Assembly (NCBI GenBank): GCA_031308135.1
Contig: JAHLJT010000631.1
Location: 193,319,685 to 193,383,684 of the forward strand
DNA from: Acheta domesticus
Taxonomy: Eukaryota > Arthropoda > Insecta > Orthoptera > Gryllidae
Length of the DNA: 64,000 bases
Direction: 5' to 3'
Below the pieces are notes generated by a model, which was not told the DNA's origin, did no database searches, and was given only the letters and a program-made list of their open reading frames with translations. Shown here piece after piece: positions 23,561 to 33,314 of the stretch. The position numbers were made by a program, and so were the translations under genes. Position 1 is the first letter of the stretch. Each line of letters starts with the position of its first letter.

Positions 23561-23895
23561 CGTTGTTGGCGTTGAGGGCGTTGAGAGCGTTGAGGGCGTT
23601 GAGGGCATTGTGGGCGTTTAGGGCGTTGTGGGCGTTGTGGCCGTTGAGGGAGTTGTGGGCGTTGTGGGCGTTGTGGGTGTTGTGGGTGTTGAGGGTGTTG
23701 AGGGCGTTGTGGGCGTTGTAGGCGTTGAGGGTGTTGTGGGCGTTGTGTGCATTGTGGGCATTGAGGGTGTTGTGGTCGTTGAGGGCGTTGTGGGCGTTGA
23801 GACCATTGTGCGCGTTGAGGGCGTTGTAGGCGTTGAGGGTGTTGTGGTCAGTGCGGGCGTTGAGGGCGTTGTGGGCATTGTAGGCGTTAGGGGCG
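23561..23895. repeat. Minisatellite, 9-bp unit
   Basis: About 37 tandem copies of GGCGTTGWG (W = A or T), with occasional GGCATTGTG variants. As 9 is a multiple of 3, frames read as 3-residue repeats: Val-Glu/Val-Gly on plus and Asn-Ala-Leu/His on minus. Several frames are open on both strands, so coding is not supported. Confidence 0.92.
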
Positions 23896-24105
23896 ACGGG
23901 GATGGCGAGAGCAGCGGACACGTCGGGGCTGGGGTTGGAGCGTCAGAAGTAGCGGGGGGGGGCGGCAACGGATTGGTAGAAAGCATGAGGCGGCAAGAGC
24001 AGGGTGGCAAAAGTCCGCTGCGAGCTGGGCGAAGCCACAAGACGTGACCGCGTTGAGGACGCGGAGGCGAGATCGGCACGTTTCGGGTCGCTGGGAGGGT
24101 TTGTG
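23896..24105. other. GC-rich flank
   Basis: GC-rich continuation of the minisatellite flank, with an eight-G run near 23955-23962. No gene recognised. Confidence 0.35.
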
Positions 24106-24179
24106 AGATTCAAGCCTGACGCGAAGGCCTGTGCAAGCTGACGTTATTGTGCCACGGAAGAAAGACGACTGACTCAACC

Positions 24180-24985
24180 AATAGAAAGTGATAATGAGGA
24201 TTTGATAATGTGAAAGTAATGAAATACGGTAGTTTCAACACACTGGTGAATGTTGTTGAATCAAGAGAAATAGTATCAAAGGCAAATTAAGGCAATTAGT
24301 ATCAAATATTAAAAAAATAAAATCCAATATTATAATTTATTATGCTGATTACAAACTTGCATTAATATTATTTTATCAATATTTTTAATATTATTTGATC
24401 ATAAATTATTTAAACCAATAATCTATTAGATTATAGTGGCTTAAGTGTTTAATTAACGTTCTCAGATGTCGAAATATTTGAGATACGGTTTTTTCAAAAC
24501 ACAGCATCTTGTAGAATGTTACTAATGTTTGAGTGCCATACTGCGGGCCATTTTCCGGGTAAATGCATTGCCAGACCGCACGAATGTGATCAACGTTCAT
24601 CCATTTCAATTGTTATTGCCGAATGTAGAAATGTTGGAATCTCGCTTGTCACCACTTTTCCTTCGCGTGCTTTCTCTGTAAATAGGTCAAGTGAATTTTT
24701 CCGGAACAATCGGAACTTCTCCTGAATACACCCCGCAAAATTCTCTCCGAAGAAAGCTATGCGAAAATTTTCATCATACAGAGCATTCCCCTCGAGCCTG
24801 CGGATTGTGGGGGTGCGGATTTCAACTTCTAGCTGAGCCCCGCACACTGGTTCCAAGTGACCAGAAACCTGGCCATAATTAGAAGCTATGTATAAAATCC
24901 CTTTGAAAATGTCTATATTATATTTCAGAGGGGTCACTGATTACGAATTTCATGTCAAAATTAAAAAATCCAAGTGGCAGATCCA
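24180..24985. other. AT-rich region with a 115-codon minus frame
   Basis: A minus frame at 24590-24937 has no known domain. Its N-terminal coding part (about 24845-24885) shares a ~45-bp segment (GGCCAGGTTTCTGGTC, GGAACCAGTGTGCG) with plus-strand sequence at about 26998-27034, so that portion is repetitive. Confidence 0.4.
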
Positions 24986-25502
24986 ATACGGCGCATTAAA
25001 TATTTAAAACTTTGGAGCCGTTTCTGAGAAATCTCGTATTTGTAATTTTTTAAAATTGCACATATTGCACGCAATATTACACGAAACTTACTAAAATTTT
25101 GAAAAACATTTACATGACCTTTATGACAGAACTCAATATGCAGAACAAATTTTACTTGAAGAAAAAATATCTATCTTCAATTTTGTAGTTGGAGAAAGAT
25201 GCCGAAAAAAATTCACACTTTCACAATTTTCGAAAATTCAGAGTTATTCGTGAAATAGGAGCCTATGCCAAGTTAATGAGTGTATTTTACTCTATCCATT
25301 CAAGAAATTTAAAGAAAAAATTTGGAGCTGTTTTTAAGAAAATTTTGAAAATCCCCGGGGGCCTTCATATAAAGTACACCCAAATTTTGAAGAATCTTTT
25401 TCAAAATCTCAAAGCTTTGACTAGAATCAGATCGACCGGGGAATATCCATTTTGGAAGAAATCGTACTTATGGTTTAGGCGCTAGCAGTGTTCACAGACA
25501 GA

Positions 25503-25545
25503 AAGACGGACGGACGGACGGACAGACAGACGGACAGACGGACGT
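25503..25545. repeat. GACG/GACA tetranucleotide run inside D1
   Basis: Tandem GACG with GACA variants. The equivalent run in copy B is CCGT/CTGT at about 57625-57665, so the microsatellite is part of the element and was inherited, not acquired locally. Confidence 0.9.
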
Positions 25546-25732
25546 TTTCCTTTCAATTGGGTTTTCGGTATCAAGGACCTAGGAAACAGTGTTTCTGGCT
25601 ATACCACGTGTTAGGGTATTTTTTTTCTTAATTTAGCAACTGGTTTTATCCACTTATTCGTTTTCACTGCCCGGCAATTTATATTTTTCCGCCGAAATTT
25701 GGCCATTTTTTCGCGCAGCATTACATAACTTT

Positions 25733-25776
25733 CCCTATACTACGTATATCACTCCGTGTATACGTACGTATACGGG
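25733..25776. repeat. Imperfect palindrome at the D1 end
   Basis: CCCTATACTACGTATA pairs with TGTATACGTACGTATACGGG across a short loop, with two bulges. Similarity between copies A and B stops a few bases beyond it (GGGAAAGTAAAAA), so it marks the element's terminus. Confidence 0.75.
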
Positions 25777-25786
25777 AAAGTAAAAA

Positions 25787-26190
25787 TTCAAAATCGCGGA
25801 TCCAATATGGCAGATCCAATATATAAAATGTATGCTCATTCGCGTGGAAGTGGATATTTAAGGATTTTAAGAATTGCCTATTAAAAATTTGATGCTAAGA
25901 TTGAAAAATTCAAAATCAGAGTTGCGATATGGTGAGTGGAATATCTGAAAATTAAAGGGTTTTCGTCTGAAAATACACAAAAATATAGGAAAAATGGATT
26001 TTCACAGCATTACAAACACACATTAAATATTTATACAAAATGTGTGCTAAATTAAATTATCTTTCATTTAATATTTCATATACATTATATAATATATTAT
26101 AATTATTTTTCACTCTGTATGTGACTATCTTTTGTGTAATTCTGATCTACTTCCATGTAACCAGATATACTTCTCAAAGGTAAACGGAAC
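25787..26190. other. AT-rich sequence after D1
   Basis: It begins with CGCGGATCCAATATGGCAGATCC, similar in wording to GGCAGATCCAATACGG at 24977. The two GGCAGATCCAAT motifs flank copy A of D1 and may be part of a longer element or an older host repeat. Confidence 0.4.
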
Positions 26191-26194
26191 ACGA

Positions 26195-26265
26195 TGCGAC
26201 GTAAGGCCGGCCGCGGCCGGGCGGCGCGGGCCGTTGCACGCCATATGGAGACAGGCTGGTTTACG
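26195..26265. other. Small CpG-rich spot
   Basis: GGCCGGCCGCGGCCGGGCGGCG within AT-rich flanks. Function unknown. Confidence 0.35.
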
Positions 26266-26718
26266 CACTCCAGTAGTTAAATGATATAAAACAAAACGGG
26301 GCGAATATGCGCAGCTGCAATTTGACATACTGTTACAGAACAGTTGGGGCTTTCAGACAAGCTAAATTTCAAATCGGTACAAAGGTGGTAGAAAAGTTAT
26401 AGATATCAATATGTAAAACAAATGCTTGGAAATTATTACGTTTCACACGCCTTTCTCTTCAAAATATATAGAAAAGTAGAATTGTCAGATTTTGAACATT
26501 ACTTCAGATGTATTATCCGTTCGGCAATACAGAAAAATCCAAGCAAAAATAAAAAAAAACAAACACCGTTTTTGCTGAGGGAAACTTACTTCACAATCCC
26601 ACGTATTTTTGGACGTTCAGGTACTGCCAACTTCATCGTCGAATAAGAGAGGGAAATAAGGTTGGAATTTATCTGACACATTGGAATATGATACTCCATC
26701 GATATCCGTATACCATTT

Positions 26719-26954
26719 CTGTGGTCACGGAGTAAAATTTCATAAGTCAATTTTTGGCGGTATTGGGTTCAGTACTGGAACTACAAGTTAAGCATCTATA
26801 TTTTATTCAAGTAAAACGAACGAATTCAAATTTTTTACCTCCTTAACGAGAGAAAAGCGTTGGGAAATGGCAATGAGCGTTGGCTCAATAATCTACGCTT
26901 TGTTTTCCGCAAACTACGATTTTTGACTTAAGAAAGTTTACCCCGTGACCACAG
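26719..26954. mobile_element. MITE-like element M2 with ~34-bp inverted ends
   Basis: The left end CTGTGGTCACGGAGTAAAAT continues TTCATAAGTCAA. The right end is its inverted copy, ACTTAAGAAAGTTTACCCCGTGACCACAG when read on plus. The direct repeat ATTT lies immediately outside both ends (26715-26718, 26955-26958) and may be a 4-bp target duplication. The 236-bp interior has no coding capacity. Superfamily not assigned. Confidence 0.72.
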
Positions 26955-26994
26955 ATTTGATGGGACTAACATATAAGCGTGAAATTTATTTTAC

Positions 26995-27258
26995 TTATGG
27001 CCAGGTTTTTGGTCAGTTGGAACCAGTGTGCGCCGGTCCGAGGAGAGGCGCAGGGCCACAGCGAGCGCCGCAACGGCGCCTGGCCACACGCGAGGGGAGC
27101 GGCGCCAGGCGGAGAGTTTCCTCCCCCCCTCCTTTCCGCGCTGGCGTCCCACAAGGCAGGCGTCTCTGGCCGGCGGCGCAGGAGAGCGTGCGCCGGCGGC
27201 GTTATTGCCTCCTAAGGCGGCGACGCCCCGCGCGCCCTTCCGCCCCCGCGCCGCGCGC
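26995..27258. other. GC-rich patch
   Basis: CpG-rich DNA starting after the shared GGAACCAGTGTGCG motif. Long overlapping frames on both strands reflect composition only. Confidence 0.4.
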
Positions 27259-27259
27259 A

Positions 27260-27730
27260 GTGGGCTCAAACAATTGCAACTGGGACGATGTTCTGCGGCC
27301 CAATGCAAGCGTTTTATTCTAAAAAAAATGAGGGGTGCGTTCGAATCCTACTTCATACATGGATGTTTGCTTGTACTGAGGTCTAGTTTTGCTTTCTCAA
27401 CAATGAATTCAACCTTCTTCCATCCATTCTCCTCTTTTTACATTATGAAATGCTCGTAAACTGTTAATCCATTATGGTATGTTCTCAATATATTCAACCA
27501 AATGTGCACCACACAGTGAGCTCAAACCACTGCGACTGGGACGACGTTCTGCGGCCCAATGCAAGAGCTTGTTCTAAAAAAAGGGATGCTTTCGAATCCT
27601 ATTTCGAACATGGTTGTTTGCTTGTACTGAGGTCTAATGTTGCTTTCTCAACAATTAATTCAACCTTCTTCCTTCCATTCTCCTCTTTTTACCTAATGGA
27701 ATGCTCGTAAACAGTTAATACATTGTTCTG
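27260..27730. repeat. Two-copy tandem duplication, period 256 bp
   Basis: Unit 1 (27260-27515) and unit 2 (27516 to about 27730) share long blocks: TGGGACGAYGTTCTGCGGCC, TTGCTTGTACTGAGGTCTA, CAACCTTCTTCC and CTCGTAAAC. Divergence is moderate. Each unit has an open frame ending at the same stop (…FSSFYxMxCS); this follows from the duplication and is not independent coding evidence. A small length difference near the A-run changes the upstream frame. Confidence 0.9.
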
Positions 27731-27734
27731 CCTA

Positions 27735-28077
27735 TATCCAACCGAATGGCGTCTTCTCTGACCAGACTTCTGTAGAAGTGACAGTACCGAGATGGTCCCA
27801 TGGGCTACCTCGGAAAATATGAAAAGGTGATTGCAGAAGAAAGGCTTACGGGCTACTTCGGAAACGGGAAATGGAACCTGGCGAGTTGTGTAGAGTTATG
27901 TGCAGAGTGAAGAGTGTCGTATTTAAGTTCCCGTCGGCGTGGAAGCCGCAATCCATGAGAGATGAGAAGCTAGGTAAACAAAAGGATTGAGTAATGCACA
28001 GAATGGTGGTCACAAATGTATGGGAAAAGTTAAACGAAAGAAAGTCGACAGTAACTAAATAAACAAGTGAATGAAAT
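27735..28077. other. Spacer before dispersed repeat R2
   Basis: GC-balanced sequence with a GGGCTACYTCGGAAA motif occurring twice (27802 and 27852). Otherwise nothing recognised. Confidence 0.4.
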
Positions 28078-28384
28078 TATCGTCTCCTGCATTATTTCAG
28101 TTGTATACCTTTCCGTTGCGGCTCTCACACGCAACCTGTAAATGAGGTCTCTAAAGAAAGAGAATTTCACGGAGACATGATGAATTGCACTTTGACTTTA
28201 AAAATACGTTAAAAAAACGCATCTAAATATTCAAGTCAAATGCAACCTGCAACACTTGCCAAAGTTTTCGTCAAATAACTCCTCAACCATGCGATTTTAA
28301 GGCTCTAAAACGACCAAAGGCCTCAAAGAAATGTTTTTTACGTTATAATCTATAAGATGAGACATTTCTCGACATTCAATTAAA
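28078..28384 (+). repeat. Dispersed repeat R2, copy 1
   Basis: It matches 60052-60380 in the same orientation. Both start TATCGTCTCCTG and share CGGCTCTCACACGCAAC, CTCTAAAGAAAGAGAATTTC, AAGGCCTCAAAGAA and a final CATTCAATTAAA. No frame is conserved. An AATAAA-like word lies just upstream of the start in both places, so an LTR-retrotransposon leader or LTR edge is possible but unproven. Confidence 0.85.
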
Positions 28385-28389
28385 TTTTC

Positions 28390-29800
28390 GGCTTCGCGCT
28401 TCCATACTATCAAGACCTCCTCAGTATTTCGGACCCTTTATGCTGGTAGCTATTTTTGTGACGACGCGCTTAGAAGTCTTAGATTCCTCAATCTTATATT
28501 TATGATTTCTGTTCACTTCGTGGTTTGTGCAGTCTGATTAGGTTTATTTGCGTAATCATTAATTCAAGATTTGCTCTCCAGCAACAACTAGAAGTACTAT
28601 TATAGTTGCTTGATACCTATGAAGTTTGTTTCTTATGCGTGTAGTGAAAATATTCAATTAACGTTTTGCAATTGGTCTGTAAGTGCTGTGTACTTAATTG
28701 TGGAGGTATGTGGGTGTTGAATGAAGAGTGAAGACTGTGTTTGTGTTTTAGCTGTACCAATATTTTCGTTATTATTAGATAAAATTTTCAAGCCAGCGAG
28801 TTCAGACACGTAACTTTCTCAAAAGTAAAAAGCAAACTTTTTGTGCTAATCACGAAAAGCTAAAAGCTAACTGTCAAAGAATATTGAATATTTACTTCAA
28901 ATTTATTCAAAGGGGAAAATATTAGTTTGATTATATTTTGGCTCGGAATTGCTTTTCTTGAGGTACGTAAGGACGCAGAAAATAATCCAATACTTTTTAG
29001 TATATAAATAATTTTTCAATTTTCGCGCCCCAGCAAGCTGGCATCCTGAATTTCCAAAACCCACTCGGTTCTTCATAATAAATCAAGGAAGGTTAAATAA
29101 TATTGCAATGAGTAGGTCTGTACTTGCCCGATCCGGTATTTTTGCACTACTTTACTTGGCTTTCTCAAGAGTAAAAACCTTTTCTATTATTTTTGTGACT
29201 ATCAAGGAAAGCGAAAAGCTCACTCTCAAGGAAGATTGAAAAATTTCTTCAAATGTTGTTTTTAAAGAAGTATGAATTGTTACAAGAACATCTCTGTATA
29301 ATGCTGAATAAACCTTTATTGAAAATGTTTCAAACATCAATAGCATTGTTATTTTGTTTGATATTCTGTAAGTACATTAGTAGTTACTCTCCTTTATGGA
29401 AAGGACAGACAAATGGAGAAGGAAAGGGTGGAATTTAACATGCGAGAGTTCTCGCACGGGGACGCTAGTTAATTATATTCATGAAGTTCACGCCTTGAAT
29501 GCACCTCGCCGCCTGTAAGTGATGAATCGCTGCTGAGGAGCAAACAATAGGGAGAAGAGATAAATCTGATAGAGATATTTTTTAATATACCACATTCCTT
29601 CAGGCATACCAGCGATATTGCTAAACGCTATCGGTATTAATTTCATGAGTGGAAGAATCAACATTAAACTAATTTAAATGTTATGGTTTTGTTTGTCAAA
29701 CATAAATTATATCTTCATTTTTATCACACTTTAACCAGGAAGATTTCAATAACTGATTTTGCTTGGATGCACGTCCACTCTTGCGCTCTTGAGTTCGGCT
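28390..29800. other. AT-rich spacer
   Basis: No gene recognised. Similar short wording occurs at 28795-28925 and 29155-29260 (TTTCTCAAGAGTAAAAA, GCTAA/GCGAAAAGCTnACTnTCAA), suggesting an old diverged direct duplication of about 100 bp. Confidence 0.45.
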
Positions 29801-29805
29801 CAAAT

Positions 29806-30303
29806 TGAAACTACAGAGGTTAGTCCGGAAAGTGTCGTACATGTTTTTTCATCGGGAGTTGAAAATCGGGAGGTGATCCCCTGCTGGGTGGCGAGAATCG
29901 GCGCCGACCTACCGTTGGTTAACGAGGCTTGCCCCAAATAGGTATCTCCCACCAGCGGGGCACTGCCCCAGCCGGGACAAGCTCTAAGTCCCCGATCGGT
30001 CTCCCGTCGTGTGTGGTAATGTAATGTGTTTTAAGTGTGTTTGTGTAAGGGGTGAGGATAGGACAAGGAAGAGGAAGGCAAGATTGCCGTCCGTGGTCCG
30101 TTTGTTGGGGTACTGCTCCGGCATTCGCCTGGTGTTGATTGGAGAAATCACAGAAAACTACCGATCAAAGCAGCCGGCCACAAGAATTCTTCTCCAGACA
30201 GCGACTAGATTCGACCTAGCTGACAAGCTAGTGTCGGCGCAGTGTCGGGACTCAGACCTAGGAGCTCCCGTTTAGAGGCACTGCAGTGAGCCACCTCTCC
30301 CAG
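29806..30303 (-). mobile_element. tRNA-derived SINE, family 1, copy 7 (near full length)
   Basis: On minus it starts CTGGGAGAGGTGGCTCACTG (A box included). A mutated B box (GGTCTGAGTCC) lies at about 30248-30259, and the hairpin CTAGCT-TGTC-AGCTAG follows. All body blocks are present, with the CACCAGGCGAATGC block at 30121-30135. The 3' block is present, but no clean AATC tail remains. A duplicated stretch of the head lost about 15 bp compared with copy 4. Confidence 0.9.
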
Positions 30304-30440
30304 CTTTCGGCTCAGTGCACGAGGTGTTGTGGCGAGGACCGCCCGCGGCGCCCGGCCACAGGCGCCCACAGCGACGTCGCTCGCGGTCGGAGTCTGTAAT
30401 GATCGCGCTTACGAGCTTTCCAGGCCAGCGCTGCTTCATC
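30304..30440. other. GC-rich spot at the SINE 5' side
   Basis: GC-rich (GCCCGCGGCGCCCGGCC) and short. No gene. Confidence 0.35.
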
Positions 30441-31930
30441 CCCAAGAGCCTTTTGCTTCCAACGTTAGATCACTTCGATTTCGCGGCAAATGAAAGCATT
30501 TATATTGCATTTATGTGGAAATCGTTCTTAGAGGTCCAGTCCATATTGTTTTAATTGAATTTGTTTTAATTTGCTGAATATGTGATTTAATGGAAAATAT
30601 AGAATGTAAGTCACTCATGTTGCAAATTATTTTACCATGAAACAACGAATTCATTATTATATATAAGTGTAAATTCAAATGAAAACCTAGGAACAATAAT
30701 ACCCTATGCCACATTTCTGATGAAATTAGTGTACTTCAACGCCCCATTGATGTAACTATATGTTGGGTTTTTAATTTTAAATATTCGCCGCAAGATGGCA
30801 GTGTAATTCATAAATTAATGTTCTTTATCCCGATGTGTAGAATGCATTGCCTGAACCTTATTTTCCTCTTTCTCAAAGCATACGTATAGCGGCATAACAT
30901 GTTATTGCCGATAACACGATATCTTCAAGTGTATTGTCATAAGACAGGAAGCTCCCCGTTTATATTAATGTAAACAGCGTCGGGATATTTGGAAATAGAA
31001 TGTCAGTACATGCAATTTACGCACACGGAATACAGACTAAGTCAAGGAGTACAAGTTGTCACGGTGGCCAGTAAATAAAACTATGTCTTGTGGACACGAA
31101 CATGGCAATATGACGGAACGGGAAGTAGCACGGCCCCGTTAAATGAAAAGAAACGAGATATGTTGGAGGGTGCAAGTCAAACGAAGGTTTTAGTATTCAT
31201 TCTTTCTTTCGATTGCCAGCAGTGCAATTTCTTTCGATTGCCAGAAGACCCACCGGCTGGTTCTGTACGATCGCCATCAGCGAGGACGCGAAGTGTTAGG
31301 ATTGTGAATATTATTTCAATCAGAAGGAAGAGTATAATACAGATTTGGGTTAGTTATTTTCAGTGTTAACGTAAAAAATAAAAATGTTGCAAGTATTTTA
31401 AATGTCTATTAGAATTTAAAATAGATTTATATTTGGAACGAAATTTAGGATAGGATTGAATCGTAGATGTTTCTTGCATTCAACAATTCGTGTTGACATT
31501 AAGAAGTCGCGAACGGGAACTCACACGTGATATAAAATAGAGGAAGTTCGTAGACGCATGATAAATTAGTACAATTAGTGTATTTGTCGACCCAGTAACG
31601 AACTAACGATATCCCGGGTGACATTTTTAACTAGAATTTGACATTGGGAGATGTTACGGTAGGAAGAACAGTAATATTCATATCAAATAGTCAGCTTCAA
31701 GAAGGAAGACAGGTAAGATGCTAGCATACTAGATACCCACAAATAAAAGGTAACAGAATCAATATAATCAAAATTTCAGTGTAGGGTAAATTTTTGAGCA
31801 TGGCAGGGCAAATTAATTACAGAAATATTTATAGATTAAAATAAAGTGTGTTTTAATAGCGTGCCCAAGCGTGCCCGTAAAATATATATTAAAATATATA
31901 TTTTAATATTCCAATATTAAAATATAATAT
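30441..31930. other. AT-rich spacer with a strong AT hairpin
   Basis: No gene recognised. An AT-only hairpin lies at 31891-31934 (AAATATATATTTTAATATT / AATATTAAAATATAATATATTT around CC). A smaller hairpin, CGGCATAACA / TGTTATTGCCG, lies near 30891-30911. Confidence 0.5.
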
Positions 31931-31935
31931 ATTTC

Positions 31936-32156
31936 GGTTTTTATTTTTTGGCTCGTGAGAGCCTGACTTAACAATGAATATATCTCATTGCATTTCGGTT
32001 CTTCCTCTGTCGTACCGCTAGATGTCGCATGATTGTGACCATATCGAGCAGTGCTGGCGATCATGTGACATCTAGCGACACGGCCGATAAAGATGCGAAA
32101 TGCTGTGAGAAATTCCATCGTGAAGACAGGCCCTCACGCGCCAAGAAATAAAAACC
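31936..32156. mobile_element. Foldback/MITE element M3
   Basis: Two inverted arms of about 97 bp span almost the whole element. The left arm reads TTTTTTGGCTCGTGAGAGCC…CGCTAGATGTCGCATGATTG. The right arm, reversed, reads TTTCTTGGCGCGTGAGGGCC…CGCTAGATGTCACATGATCG. The loop is about 22 bp (near 32037-32058). TA at 31942-31943 and 32149-32150 could be the target duplication if the true ends lie just inside. Non-coding; a 71-codon minus frame is incidental. Confidence 0.8.
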
Positions 32157-32159
32157 CAA

Positions 32160-32815
32160 GTAGAATATAGAGATTCAGTAGGAACATTACAAAATCAATA
32201 GATAGTTTTATTTTATTATTAGAAACATCACATAATGTCAATTACGAGGCTTTAACGTAAGCATATAAATCCTACGAATAAATAATATGAATATGTGAGA
32301 ACTGTGTTGCGTAAAACATTAAACTGACCTGAAATTCTTTGGTTTGGCTTAATAGCATAGCATGTAAATAGAACAGAACACGGTCGCTAATTTATTTCAC
32401 AAACTGTTTATTCTAATAGAAATTTAGACATTTTGCAGTTTCGTAATCTCATCTATTTGAATATATAAGTGAGCGATTTAGAAAATAGGTCTTGTGGAGG
32501 ACGTAATGGGATTGTGTTTTTGTTCGTAATTTCTGAGTATTCTACTAGATGATTATTCATGACTAAAAACAAGAGCATAACATACTTTCATCGTTGCTTT
32601 CTCTATTGAATTTAACATCTCTTTTCTTCTTGTCACAATTTTGCAGAACCCTTTTCAAATTACATTTGGCATGTGTATCAACGTAACATTAACTTTATTA
32701 GCAAATATATACAGCATATGAATGAATGTAAATTCGGTAGGAGCGAAAACAGACAAGAAAAACTCATAAAGTTGCAGCTTCTTCATATATGAAAAGCGCA
32801 AAGGAACTCAATAAA
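32160..32815. other. AT-rich spacer
   Basis: Nothing recognised. A GCAGCAGCAGCAGC run follows at 32819-32833. Confidence 0.4.
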
Positions 32816-33044
32816 CGCGGCAGCAGCAGCAGCAATGGCGTCAGTGGCAGCACCCACGCAATGCGGAGATGCGTGGTGGCCTCGAACCAGCTGCTGCGTG
32901 GTGGGTGGTCTCAGAGCACGCAATGCGCCCAGAGGAGGAGTTAGAGGAGGGGAAACGGGGAGAGATAAAGAGTTGGGGAAGAGGAGAAGAGAGCTGCTGA
33001 GCAGACGGGGAAGGGGTGCAGGAGATAGTGGGAGACGGGAGTGA

Positions 33045-33310
33045 GGGGTGGTAGAGAAGGTGGAGGGATAGGAAAGAGGATGGATGGATAGGAAAGAGGG
33101 TGGAGGGATTTCCTACCCCACCCTCTTTCCTAGAGGGTGAAGGGATAAGAAAGAGGGTGGAGGGATAGGAAAGGAGAGGGATGAATAGGAAAGAGGGTGG
33201 AGGGATAGGAAAGAGGGTGGGGGGATAGGAAAGAGGGCGGAGGGATAGGAAAGAGGGTGGAGGGATAGGAAAGTGGGTGGAGGGATAAGAGAGAGGGTGG
33301 TGGTGTGGGG
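33045..33310. repeat. Minisatellite, 20-bp unit, with inverted segment
   Basis: About 13 copies of GGGATAGGAAAGAGGGTGGA. Within the array the segment CCACCCTCTTTCC (33118-33130) is the exact inverse of GGAAAGAGGGTGG (33091-33103), with a 14-base gap, giving a 13-bp perfect stem. Long minus frames rich in Ser/Pro/Leu are translations of the array. Confidence 0.92.
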
Positions 33311-33314
33311 GTGG

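Larger units (their letters stand above)
24990..25786 (+). mobile_element. Dispersed repeat D1, copy A
   Basis: This ~800-bp segment is closely matched, in reverse orientation, by 57383-58165. Shared landmarks are GGAGCCGTTTCTGAGAAAT (25014), GCACGCAATATT (25067), the GACG/GACA tetranucleotide run (25503-25545), CCTAACACGTGG-like sequence near 25605 and the terminal palindrome at 25733-25776. Copies differ by scattered substitutions, so both are fixed insertions. No protein motif is visible. I do not know the family; it resembles non-autonomous repeats seen in arthropods. Confidence 0.8.

Noticed and set aside
23561..23895. CRISPR-like regular repeats (here and in the other arrays)
   Set aside because: Units are contiguous without unique spacers and the context is eukaryotic.
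23328..24079. Frames with Val-Gly or Asn-Ala/Thr-Pro repeats
   Set aside because: Translations of the 9-bp minisatellite.
27028..27710. Duplicated protein-coding exon
   Set aside because: The shared C-terminal frame follows from the DNA duplication, and frames diverge upstream through a length change.
31861..31934. AT hairpin as a separate transposon
   Set aside because: It is only AT-rich dyad symmetry with no defined ends; recorded as part of the spacer.
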